A stretch of 64,000 nt of DNA. It comes from Zelopaecilomyces penicillatus. Its lineage: Eukaryota; Ascomycota; Sordariomycetes; Hypocreales; Pseudodiploosporaceae. The position numbers were made by a program, and so were the translations under genes. This document shows positions 55,653 to 64,000 of this stretch, in pieces. The stretch's first letter is position 1, and each line of letters opens with the position of its first letter. The DNA lies in assembly GCA_005765155.1 (NCBI GenBank), contig VCCP01000004.1:744001-808000 (forward strand), written 5' to 3'. The notes below the pieces were generated by a model, which was given only the letters and a program-made list of their open reading frames with translations, ran no database searches and was not told the origin of the DNA.

Positions 55653-56565
55653 ATGGATATCCGGGTCCTCACCAGCGCTGACCTACCGCTTATCCAGCAC
55701 GCCAACCTCGAGAACCTGCCAGAGAACTACTTCCTAAAGTACTACCTGTACCATGCGTTGTCGTGGCCCCAGCTGAGCTATGTCGCTGTCGACGTGTCGC
55801 GCCCGGCCAAGGGCCCGTACGACTACCCCAAGATTGTCGGTTACGTCCTGGCCAAGATGGAGGAGGAGCCCTCCGATGGGGTGGCGCATGGGCATATTAC
55901 CAGTTTGAGTGTGATGCGCACGCATCGTCGGCTGGGTATTGCAGAGAAGCTGATGAGACAGAGCCGTATGTTTTTCTACGTTCCACCTAATGGGGGGTTT
56001 TCCCTCCTGAACAAAAGATAGAGGGATGGGTGGCCTTTAAAAAAAGAGAAAATGGAATATGTATGGACCAGAGAGCTAACAATTGCTATCAGAGCTCGCC
56101 ATGGTGGAGACCTTCCAGGCCAAATACGTCTCTCTGCACGTCCGCGTCTCCAACGTCGCCGCCCGCCATCTCTACGAGGACACACTCAAGTTCAAAAACG
56201 AAAAGACCGAGTCCAAGTACTACGCCGACGGCGAGGACGCCTTCAGCATGCGCCTCGACCTCGGCGAGATCCGCAAACAGGTTGACGCCAGCCTAGCCGA
56301 CGACGAGAAGGAGGAGAAGGAAAAGAGGGAGAAGAGACTGAAGCAAAAGGACGAGGCTAATGCTGATGGTGATAAAAAGGAGTCTGCGAAAAAGACAAAC
56401 GGCGGCAATAGCAGCAAAAGCGACGGCATTGATGAAGGCGAGGCTGTGGGTGAGGTTGGCCGGGATCCGGAGGCTGATGGTGGTAAGGACCGGAAGATTA
56501 AGGTTGCGGTTGGGAGGGGGCTAGGTGTTGGGGAGTTGGTGGAGAAGAATGATAGCAAGAACTGA
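55653..56565 (+). CDS. ARD1: NatA catalytic subunit Naa10/Ard1 (N-terminal acetyltransferase)
   Basis: Exons 55653-55965 and 56093-56565; 261 aa. The intron has a GTATGT donor and AGCTAAC branch site. MDIRVLTSADLPLIQHANLE, then NLPENYFLKYYLYHALSWPQ is the diagnostic NAA10 start. The acetyl-CoA loop is RRLGIAEKLM (92-101). LHVRVSNVAARHLYEDTLKF is the closing GNAT strand-helix. With Naa15, Naa10 co-translationally acetylates Ser/Ala/Gly/Thr N-termini after methionine removal. The last 100 residues are Lys/Glu/Asp-rich and low-complexity, longer than in yeast. Confidence 0.95.
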
Positions 56566-57128
56566 TAAAAATTGATAGAAAAGGAAAGGGCTTGGGTGAT
56601 GATGATGACGATGAAATTGATGGATGTGATGCCAGTTCAGTCAGAGGAGGACTCATATTTTAGTGATATTCCTTGTGCCAGTGGAGTCTCAGGTCAAAAT
56701 AGAAGAGATTCTATAAAGCAGGGGAGGGCTAGGGAAGATACAGAGTGCAACAACCTTGGGGGCATCTAATCACGGAAAAGGGAGATAGACAAAAGAACCA
56801 CTGTCCACATAATGGTTAAAAGATACAGAAGTGTGTGCATATTGGATGAATTAAAAAAATGAAAAAAATGATAAAACAGACAATCTTGTGTGTGCTGATG
56901 AAGTACTTCATATACATCTGTAAGATAGCGGGCCCCGTTTGTCATGATTCAGGGGCTCTATTCATATAAGTCTTGTATTTTGAATTGAAATTATATACAA
57001 TGTGAATCTTGGTCAATCTTGTGTGTGAATACATAAGACATTATAAATATCTCGGTTTTGCTCCCAACATATCAACCCTACATAATGCGTATATCAAACA
57101 CCTCTTCCCCCCCCAAAAAAAAACTCCT
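56566..57128. other. Convergent intergenic region
   Basis: Between the 3' ends of NAA10 (+) and the large disordered-protein gene (-). Nothing supported within. Confidence 0.5.
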
Positions 57129-59489
57129 TCAATGTATTTGCTGTTCTCTTGCCGCCAGTTCTCTCGCATACGCCTCATCTGCCTGCATACGCATCACCTC
57201 CAACTCCCTAGTCAATTCTTCCACCGTATTCTCTACCGCTTGCCGAGCCGGTCCTGACTCAAGACTCGTAGCCGCAAGGGTTTGTTGCTCGATTGCCGCT
57301 TGAATACCCTCCATTGCCTTGTATTTTGACGCTGCGATGGGGCCTGGAGATGGTGGATGATTGATTGTACTTCCTACTGGTTGGGCAGAGGTTATAGGAA
57401 TTGATGTGATTCCTTCAGATTGTTCGTCAGGTAGAGGTACTTTCTTATCGTCGGGCCATGAACCCGGTACAGAGTACACGGTGGAAGATGGTATGGGCCA
57501 GCCTTTGCCGGCGGGACCCGGAGGTGGTGGTTGTCCGATACCGAAGAAGCCTCCTGCGCCGAATGGGTTGGGGGGAGGAGGGCCATGATTGCCAGCTAAA
57601 CTACCGAAGAACCCCTGAGATGAGCCAAAGAAGTTACCGCCGCGCCCAGGTGGTCCTCCATGGTGACCCCCGCCTCGACGACTGCCACAGGAGGGATTGG
57701 CCCAAGGCATTTGAGGCATTCCTGGCATTTGCGGCATCTGTGACATTCCGGGCATGTTTGGTAAACCTGAGAGGACTGGAGGAGCAGGAGGCATTGGAGG
57801 AGCTGGGGGCATGGGAGGACCGGGGTGCATAAGAGGTGCCTGTGGCATCGGAGGCGCTGGAGGTGGAGGCCCAAAGCCTCTCCTTGCCTCCTTCTTAGCC
57901 TCCTTACGAGCTCTTCTCATCTCCCGTTTGTTCTGCCTTCGCTCTTTTCTCTCCGCCCTCCTCTTCTCACGCCTCTCCCTCTTCCGAGCCTGCCTCTCCT
58001 TCTTCTGTTTTTTCTTAATCACCTTCCACTGCGCTGTCAAGGCTTTCAGCTGCGCCTTTAACACTTTCTTATCTACCCAGGGGTTCATTGATGCATCTGA
58101 CGCTGAGGCGGGTCCAGATACCGCACGCTTAAGATCTGCTTTGAACTGCTTGACATCGCCTTTGTTGCGCTCATGGTCTGGTTGGGCTGTCCATTGTTGG
58201 AGGCGTGAGATGTAAAGAGGCATTTGTTGTTCTCGGATATCATCGTAGTCTGGGAGTGAGCCGATGGAGGACTCAGAGCTAGAGGATGATGAGGATGATA
58301 CGGAGGAAGCGGATGGTGAGCGGTCGTGATTTTCTTTGTCTTTACCGCCATCGTAATGGCGAACACGTCGTCCGCGAAAGTGATCTCTTTCTAATTGGTC
58401 GTGATCTTGACCGCCCTGGTAGTGGTGAACTCGTCGGTGACGCTGGTGGTCATCGTCATGGGACTGTCCATACCCATGGAACGGTGGAGGTGCAGGCATG
58501 GCCTGACCAACACTTGGCTTAACAGGTGGATTCTCACGACGATTTCCCCCTTCTAGGCGAATTCCATTTTGGTCCATTACTAGATTTCCGATGCGTAGCC
58601 CATTTGCGTTAGCAACGAATCTGTCCCCAAGGCGGAAGCTGTCGTCATTGACTTGAACTTGCACATTTCCCCAACTCGAACAGCGACCACGAGCTTCATG
58701 AGAAGGGCGTCGGCCTCTGTGGCTTGCATCTGCCGCATCTCCCCAAGAACCTGGCATCCGAGGTTGCTGCTCCCGTGAGGACTGGAGACGGACGTGCATG
58801 CCTCGCGGACCGAAGAAACCATCATTCCACTGTTGAACCGTGTTCTCAACATCTCGTCTCCTCTGCGTGGTGTTTGGGCTGCTAACACTAGGCAATCCCG
58901 TATCTCTCACCTGATTCAACTGAGCTTCCACTTGTGTTCGGCCATTATTCGTGCTTACAGCGCCAGAACTACCCTCTGCTTGGAGTTTCCTCTGCAGGAT
59001 AGCCTCATTGCCTCTGGAAGTGTGCTCGGGAAGCAGAAAGTTGACAAACGTTGCCCAGTCTTGAGCAGTGACGTCATGGTTCACCCATTCCGTTTGATAT
59101 GGAAAATCATCTGGGGTTGATGTTTCACGGACGTCAATAGTATGGGCAAGGATCTGTGAGGATGCCTGGGAGCCACCAGCTTGAGATGCTCTCCGACACC
59201 GAGATTCAAAATACAGCCCTGCGCCAGGCTGCTGTGAGGCCGAAGATGTGCGCGGCGTCATGGGCGGGGTGAAGATTACATCGCCTGTCGAGGATGTTGA
59301 CAGGCGCGAGACGCTGTCGTCCAAGCCGGCTGGCGATTGGGGGACTTGGACGTTGCCATTGGGCGAGCGAGGACCAGCCGACCCTGAGTTTGAGTATATG
59401 TCAGTCTCCGAGTATGGGGGTGGAGGAACATCGTCCACCGGGGGCGGAAGGTTGTTGCTGCGAGAGTTGGCGCCGTTATTGGAATTCAT
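57129..59489 (-). CDS. Large low-complexity protein with basic coiled coil, unrecognised function
   Basis: Single exon, 786 aa. I do not recognise a catalytic domain. In order: a Pro/Ser-rich N-terminus (PPPVDDVPPPPYSETDI) with a PPxY motif; a possible small folded part around DFPYQTEWVNHDVTAQDWAT and FVNFLLPEHTSRG (about 130-160); an unusual strand-like stretch QVQVNDDSFRLGDRFVANAN then GLRIGNLVMDQNGIRLEG (about 275-315); an Arg/His/Asp-rich segment and a Ser run; a helix PLYISRLQQW; a very basic Lys/Arg/Glu helix (about 490-537); a Pro/Met/Gly-rich block of PPMPPAPPMPP and MPQMPGM repeats; and a C-terminal coiled coil. Its length and lack of stops over 2.3 kb make it a real gene. The PPxY suggests a WW-domain or ubiquitin-ligase adaptor role; this is inference. 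Confidence 0.75.
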   Translation of the reverse strand: MNSNNGANSRSNNLPPPVDDVPPPPYSETDIYSNSGSAGPRSPNGNVQVPQSPAGLDDSVSRLSTSSTGDVIFTPPMTPRTSSASQQPGAGLYFESRCRRASQAGGSQASSQILAHTIDVRETSTPDDFPYQTEWVNHDVTAQDWATFVNFLLPEHTSRGNEAILQRKLQAEGSSGAVSTNNGRTQVEAQLNQVRDTGLPSVSSPNTTQRRRDVENTVQQWNDGFFGPRGMHVRLQSSREQQPRMPGSWGDAADASHRGRRPSHEARGRCSSWGNVQVQVNDDSFRLGDRFVANANGLRIGNLVMDQNGIRLEGGNRRENPPVKPSVGQAMPAPPPFHGYGQSHDDDHQRHRRVHHYQGGQDHDQLERDHFRGRRVRHYDGGKDKENHDRSPSASSVSSSSSSSSESSIGSLPDYDDIREQQMPLYISRLQQWTAQPDHERNKGDVKQFKADLKRAVSGPASASDASMNPWVDKKVLKAQLKALTAQWKVIKKKQKKERQARKRERREKRRAERKERRQNKREMRRARKEAKKEARRGFGPPPPAPPMPQAPLMHPGPPMPPAPPMPPAPPVLSGLPNMPGMSQMPQMPGMPQMPWANPSCGSRRGGGHHGGPPGRGGNFFGSSQGFFGSLAGNHGPPPPNPFGAGGFFGIGQPPPPGPAGKGWPIPSSTVYSVPGSWPDDKKVPLPDEQSEGITSIPITSAQPVGSTINHPPSPGPIAASKYKAMEGIQAAIEQQTLAATSLESGPARQAVENTVEELTRELEVMRMQADEAYARELAAREQQIH

Positions 59490-60654
59490 CGCGGAGACTT
59501 GGACAGAGACGAACGCCGTGGTGTTGCTGGGTTGGCTCCTCCTGTCTGTCGTTCGTTACCCAAGACGCATATGTGCCCAACGTGACTGGCTGCCTTGCTG
59601 CGTGGAGTTTGTGCCTATTGTCGGACCTCACGGAAAATAGGCGGCAGCACAATACTCGTCCTATGGAACCAAGATTACTGTAGGTTTCACACTTGAATGG
59701 GGCCTACAAACGGAAAGATGAGATAATCGGTGAGATGGACAGTGTGTCAATCAAAGGTTGGTGATGATTTTGGATGGCAGAAGTTGCCAGTCTGGCCGTT
59801 GGCAACCGCTAATACTTGTAGGTATGCAGCTTTTAGCCGTTTGTAGAGCCTGGGTCTACGAATCCTTGGTACTAGTAGGCTTCAAGCCACAGTTAAAGCT
59901 ACCTGGTTAGAAAAGTTAACTCAAATCCACAGGCTGCCTCCAAAGCTTGCCTCGCGTCGTGTCTATCGAGTTACTAAGGCATCAAAGGACACGGAAGCGG
60001 CTGTACAATTCACTGTAGGTACATAAAATGCGCCAATAACCAACCCGTCCTGGGTCGAAAGGCCACGCCGTCCGTTACGTCGCCAGCGTCTTCATAGTAG
60101 GTAGGTAGTTCATTGATAACCACCCGACGATGACTCCTGTCAGCCATCACCGCGAAACATGCCGATTCCGACACCCCAGTCCATAGGAACTGCACAGGCA
60201 GACGTCACCCAAACTGGACCCCTCCACTAATAATTACAGGGCTGAATCCACCCCCAGAGCCACTGTACGCGTACTGTGGTTTGCGAGTTGGCTGCTGAAC
60301 CGCTGTCAAGTTACAGACAAGCCACGGAGTCGAACCAACCACATGCCCCGACCACAAAGGACCGCTGACGCGGCCACTGGCCGGGTTAAGCTTTTAGTGC
60401 CATGGCCGCCTAAACTTCCAGCACACACACCTCGGCTGGTCCCTGCCGGATTCCGAGCTGCAGACGAAAGATGCACACCCATAACAGAGGCAGCCAAGAC
60501 GACGGAACAATTATTGTGACATGGAAGAGTGGGACAAGTATGAAGAAACACCAGCGAGAGGTTACAGCAGCATCAAGACACAGAGGGTTTAACCGATTGT
60601 TTCTTCTGGATTTTTTTTTGGCTTTCTTTTTTAAGATTTCTCCTAGCTTGGGCA
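59490..60654. other. Intergenic region
   Basis: Promoter of the minus-strand gene starting at 59489 and 3' flank of the eIF2B gene. No supported frame. A T-arm-like GGTTCGACTCC near 60329 does not fold into a tRNA. Confidence 0.5.
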
Positions 60655-62202
60655 TCATCGATGATCAGCCTCGTTCCAAATGTGGAAATCCACATCCTCC
60701 TGTTTATAATGGTCTGTAATCAGGCTTGACAAGTGGTCGCGAGAATGTGTGCCCCTGAGATTTGTATTTGGTTAGCCCACGATTTCCACAGAATGAAGAC
60801 TATAACATAACCAGAAAAAAAAGGGAACAAAAAGGGCTGGATTGAACTTACAAGTTTGTGATATATGTGTCAATAAGCTCAGCTGGGACGAGCTCAGTCA
60901 AGGCAGTTCGAATCTCCACCCCGCTAACCAATGGTCCGTCGGCAAAACTGACATAAGTCGATGAGTCTCCCCATTCAATCACAGAGCTCTCGTCAAAAGG
61001 GTTCTCTGGGCTGAGCTTGTAGACGCCGCTGAGAACGACAACGGCACTGCCTTGTTCTTTGGCAGCACGCGCAATCGCGGCAGCACCAGAGTCTGTGACA
61101 ACACCGCCATTGGCGACGATTGCCTTTGCGCCGAGGATGACCTTGTTCACGCGTGACATGTAGGCCATGAGGCCGTTGTTCATGATACTCACCACTGTGA
61201 TGCCAGCTGCCGACAGCTTTTTCCTAAAATTCGCATGAGGGCTCTGGATGGACTGTCGATGGGGCGGTTCCGTCGCGATCAAGACTGTAAACTTGCGCTT
61301 TAATGCTGCTCGCAAGATGAATCGCTCCACGGTGGGAGATGGTTGGTGTACAAGCACATAGTCGCCGGGATGAATCTGCACCTCTGCCAGAGCCGCAATC
61401 TGGTCATCCACCTGGCTGATCTCATCCTTGATCTCCTCAATTCCGTCAATCACCTCTGAGCGAAGCGCGTGAGCCTGGCCCGAATGGCCGCGCCACGTAG
61501 GTGTTGATGTTCCCGAATTTCTAAAAGGAGAAGCATCTCCATCCTGAGGGGGCGATGCGGATAAAAGGTGGAAGAGAGATTTCGGTACATTGACTGTGCT
61601 GAGAGAAGAGGTTGGTGGTGGTCGCGTCTGCGGTACCGCGCTGTTGGTGATGTAGTCGCCGGCGGAATCTTGCTTCGTATACGTCGAAGGTGGCCAGTGG
61701 TGAGAGAAACTACCAGCATGTGGAGCCGCATCCGTCGGCGACATTGGCGCTTCGCTTTGGGTTTCACTAGAGTGTTCGTTTCTATCCTCGGATGCCTCAT
61801 CCCGGATCAGACCAAGGACTCTGCGTACAATATTGGCGACAACAAGCTCATTGGGCTGGGCCTCTACCAGCCTGCGACCAGTCCTGGAGACATTTGCGAG
61901 AAGGCCATCGACATCCTGCCATTTGGATCGGGCCACGACCTGGAGAAGAATGTGGGCGGTTGCGACGGCACAGGGTTCAGAACCCACGATCTGTCTTCGC
62001 TTGAGAAGACTGTTTTGGTAGAAGGAGAAGCACAAAATGTTAAAAAGATGTGTTTCTTCTCTGTGTGCCTGTTTTGGTGGGGGGGCCCTGTTGTTCAAAC
62101 TCACGATATAAAATTCTCGATGGATGACTCCAATGGCTGGCCTTTGAGCGACTTGAGATACTTCTCCAAGTCAGGCGCATAGCCCGCTGAAAGAGAAGGC
62201 AT
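60655..62202 (-). CDS. GCD7: Translation initiation factor eIF2B subunit beta
   Basis: Exons 62202-62105, 62009-60852 and 60754-60655; 451 aa. Exon 1 encodes MPSLSAGYAPDLEKYLKSLK and GQPLESSIENFIS; exon 2 continues LLKRRQIVGSEPCAVATAHI. The main body shows the eIF2B alpha/beta/delta fold: GDYVLVHQPSPTVERFILRA, FTVLIATEPPHRQ, LGAKAIVANGGVVTDSGAAA and VVVLSGVYKLSPENPFDESS. Exon 3 restores the C-terminal LGTHSRDHLSSLITDHYKQE. Reading past the exon 2 donor stops after two bases of it (ITNL), so the third exon is easily missed. eIF2B is the GDP-GTP exchange factor for eIF2 and the target of the Gcn2-type stress response; beta belongs to its regulatory core. A 55-residue Ser/Thr/Pro-rich insert near residues 150-215 is unusual compared with yeast. 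Confidence 0.92.
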
Positions 62203-64000
62203 CTTTGTTGTTCTTGTGATTGTGCGCACTAGAGGACGGGAGCGTGCTGGGCCACGAAGGTGGAAGGGCTATGTCGTTACAATTCCTTGTCGACCTCTGT
62301 CGCTTCGTAGATACGTGGTGGGTACGTGGGGATGAGGTCTGGATTTCGTGGAGGGGCGACCGCGTATCGAGACTGTTGTGTGTGAGCTCCAAATCTTGGC
62401 GCAACGACGTAAAACTGGTTTTGCAGGAGCGCCCTAGATGGCCAGAAAAAAAATCCGATGGGATGCTTTCAGGTTGTTTGCAAGAAGGGCGAGAGCCAGG
62501 ACGGGCGTTGTCGGCGGAGTCGATTGGTGGACGCAAAAAGTGTGCGTGGAGGTTAGCTGGAGGAGGCCATGAGTCAAAATGCGAGGCTACGGCATCGGCT
62601 TACAAGATGCTCCTCAATGGTGGGTTTCCAGTAACTACAGCAGCGACCCCTCAGCCTCTCGGCACTGACCTAAACCTTGGAGCTGTCCTGTCCAGTGGTG
62701 GGACATGCCCCGATAGATGCAAAGCCCGGGGCTATAGTGGTGCAACAAAGGACGCTACACTGCACTGATCTGCACTATGTGCTCATTATTACTGTGGCCG
62801 GTGTCCTGAGGGGGCATTATTTCATCATTGTTGTGAAAGGAAACCATGCACGCAATTAACCAGCCCTTTATTGTTATCCGTCTATGCATGTATCTATCTA
62901 AGTACGTTTATCCCCTCTCTGTGGAGACAGAGGGGGGGATGCTGTCGGACATATTGTACGAGGAATTGGGCGAGTGCCGCTGGTCTTTTGTCGTTGATGA
63001 CAGGAACAATTAGGGCTGCGACGCCTGTCTATGATGTACGGAGTATCTTAACGGGCTAGGATGAATAATGGACGGCATACTATGTAGGTGTAATGAAATG
63101 ACGCCCCCACGGCGGACACCATGGATGTTGCGAACCAGCGAGTGGCTCAGTTGCCACGGTATTACTCTACTGACTAGTACGGAGGTTTGTGCAACAAACA
63201 AGACTCTGGTGGTTCGCAAAAAAGCGATTCTAGCGCAGCAGATTAGTTTCTGTGTGTCTGCCGTGCCATACCAGGCCATGCCGTGGTTGCCATTATTTGC
63301 TCTGCTGTGCTACCCCACAACCATCCGTTGTGGTTGTTGTGGTGGTTTTTGTTGTTGAACGTTGCAGTGAATCAATCATGTCCAGTCTGCCTGTCGTCAT
63401 TGGCTCCTCTGTGATTCCTCCCAATCTTTTTTTTTTGTTGGTGCTTATCAGAGTCAGTCAGGCCCTGTCCTTATTTTTTGTGCATGGATCTCTAGGCAGC
63501 CTTTGCCGTGACCTCGTGGCTCGTGGGCTGGGCTCGCTGAGGAAAACGTCCTAGCGTTCAACGCAACCCCCAAACCTGCAGGTTACAGGCCCTGGGGGCG
63601 GCGCTATCAGTGGCTAGCCCGGCGCTGTACGAATACGTGCTAAGACCTCCAGACGCAGTTGAGGGCCCTGCACCTTAGGCGGCCTGTAGGTGTGTAATAG
63701 TGGGTGTATGTATGTCCCCAGCACCCATGATGACAACCATGGGATGTGGTTCGCTTCTCAACGCAGCAGGCTAACGTCCCCTCAGAACTTGTGGTAGCGT
63801 CGCCTCTCTCGACCTCTCTCTCAACCTCGCACTCCTTTTCCATGGGCGATCGCATCGCAAAGTAGAGCCTCGTACACTGCGGCCGCTTTCCGTTGACGAC
63901 AGCCTCGCCTTTTTCTTCTCTTCGTCCCTTCCGATTGCAGCAGCTTCTTTTTCTCGACACTCGTTTTTCCTTGCTGCCAGTGCGCGTCCCCATTGTGCGC
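62203..64000. other. Gene-free end of window
   Basis: About 1.8 kb upstream of the eIF2B gene to the window edge. Only short frames with no recognisable domain. From about 63800 the DNA is CT-rich, like the leader of a plus-strand gene that would begin beyond the window. Confidence 0.45.

Noticed and set aside
60306..60345. tRNA-like T-arm (GGTTCGACTCC on the minus strand)
   Set aside because: No 5-bp T stem and no matching D or anticodon arm nearby.
1..64000. Secondary-metabolite cluster, CRISPR array, intact transposon
   Set aside because: No PKS, NRPS, terpene synthase, repeat-spacer array, transposase or reverse transcriptase is visible on either strand.

Overview
The window is nuclear DNA of a filamentous ascomycete. 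Genes are split by short introns (about 50-180 nt) with GTAAGT/GTGAGT-type donors, CTAAC/CTGAC branch sites and CAG/TAG acceptors. There are no operons, and several protein families are typical of fungi: a CFEM protein, Sae2, the fungal 21.3 kDa complex I subunit and a cytochrome b5-acyl-CoA dehydrogenase fusion. Gene content and intron style suit a sordariomycete, perhaps Hypocreales. That placement is inference and no species can be named.

Layout. 0-11.5 kb: 3' end of a DapA-family aldolase; a Caps_synth-type glycosyltransferase with two in-frame stops (minus); a THEM6-like thioesterase-fold protein; a GPI-anchored CFEM protein (minus); a 3 kb gene-free stretch; the mRNA export factor Rae1/Gle2; an unrecognised 209-aa protein (minus). 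11.5-17.4 kb holds no convincing protein gene, but it carries five near-identical intron-containing tRNA-Arg(ACG) genes in two sub-clusters. 17.4-32 kb: a GT8 glycosyltransferase, the lipid-transfer protein Atg2 (2140 aa, minus), a cytochrome b5-acyl-CoA dehydrogenase (minus) and a flavin amine oxidase. 32-42.8 kb: the zinc-knuckle protein Gis2/CNBP in eight exons, the end-resection factor Sae2/Ctp1, the deubiquitinase Ubp3 and complex III subunit Qcr7 (minus). 43-52.7 kb: a short-chain dehydrogenase, a mitochondrial NAD+/nucleotide-type carrier, a tiny four-exon membrane protein (minus), a Dot5/PrxQ-like peroxiredoxin, complex I 21.3 kDa subunit and Lto1 (minus). 53-62.2 kb: cytosolic methionyl-tRNA synthetase, NatA catalytic subunit Naa10, a large disordered protein (minus) and eIF2B beta (minus). 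The last 1.8 kb shows no gene.

Most genes are single-copy housekeeping genes that act independently. The translation-related genes at 52-62 kb (Lto1, MetRS, Naa10, eIF2B beta) and the respiratory genes (Qcr7, complex I subunit) share themes, but nothing here shows shared control beyond divergent promoters.

I found no clear undescribed system. The observations most worth checking are the tRNA-Arg cluster with variable introns, the interrupted glycosyltransferase, the tiny gene whose last intron can be read through, the micro-exons in the Gis2 gene and the altered cofactor motifs in the short-chain dehydrogenase. Exon borders come from reading splice motifs by eye and matching phase; none was tested against transcripts.
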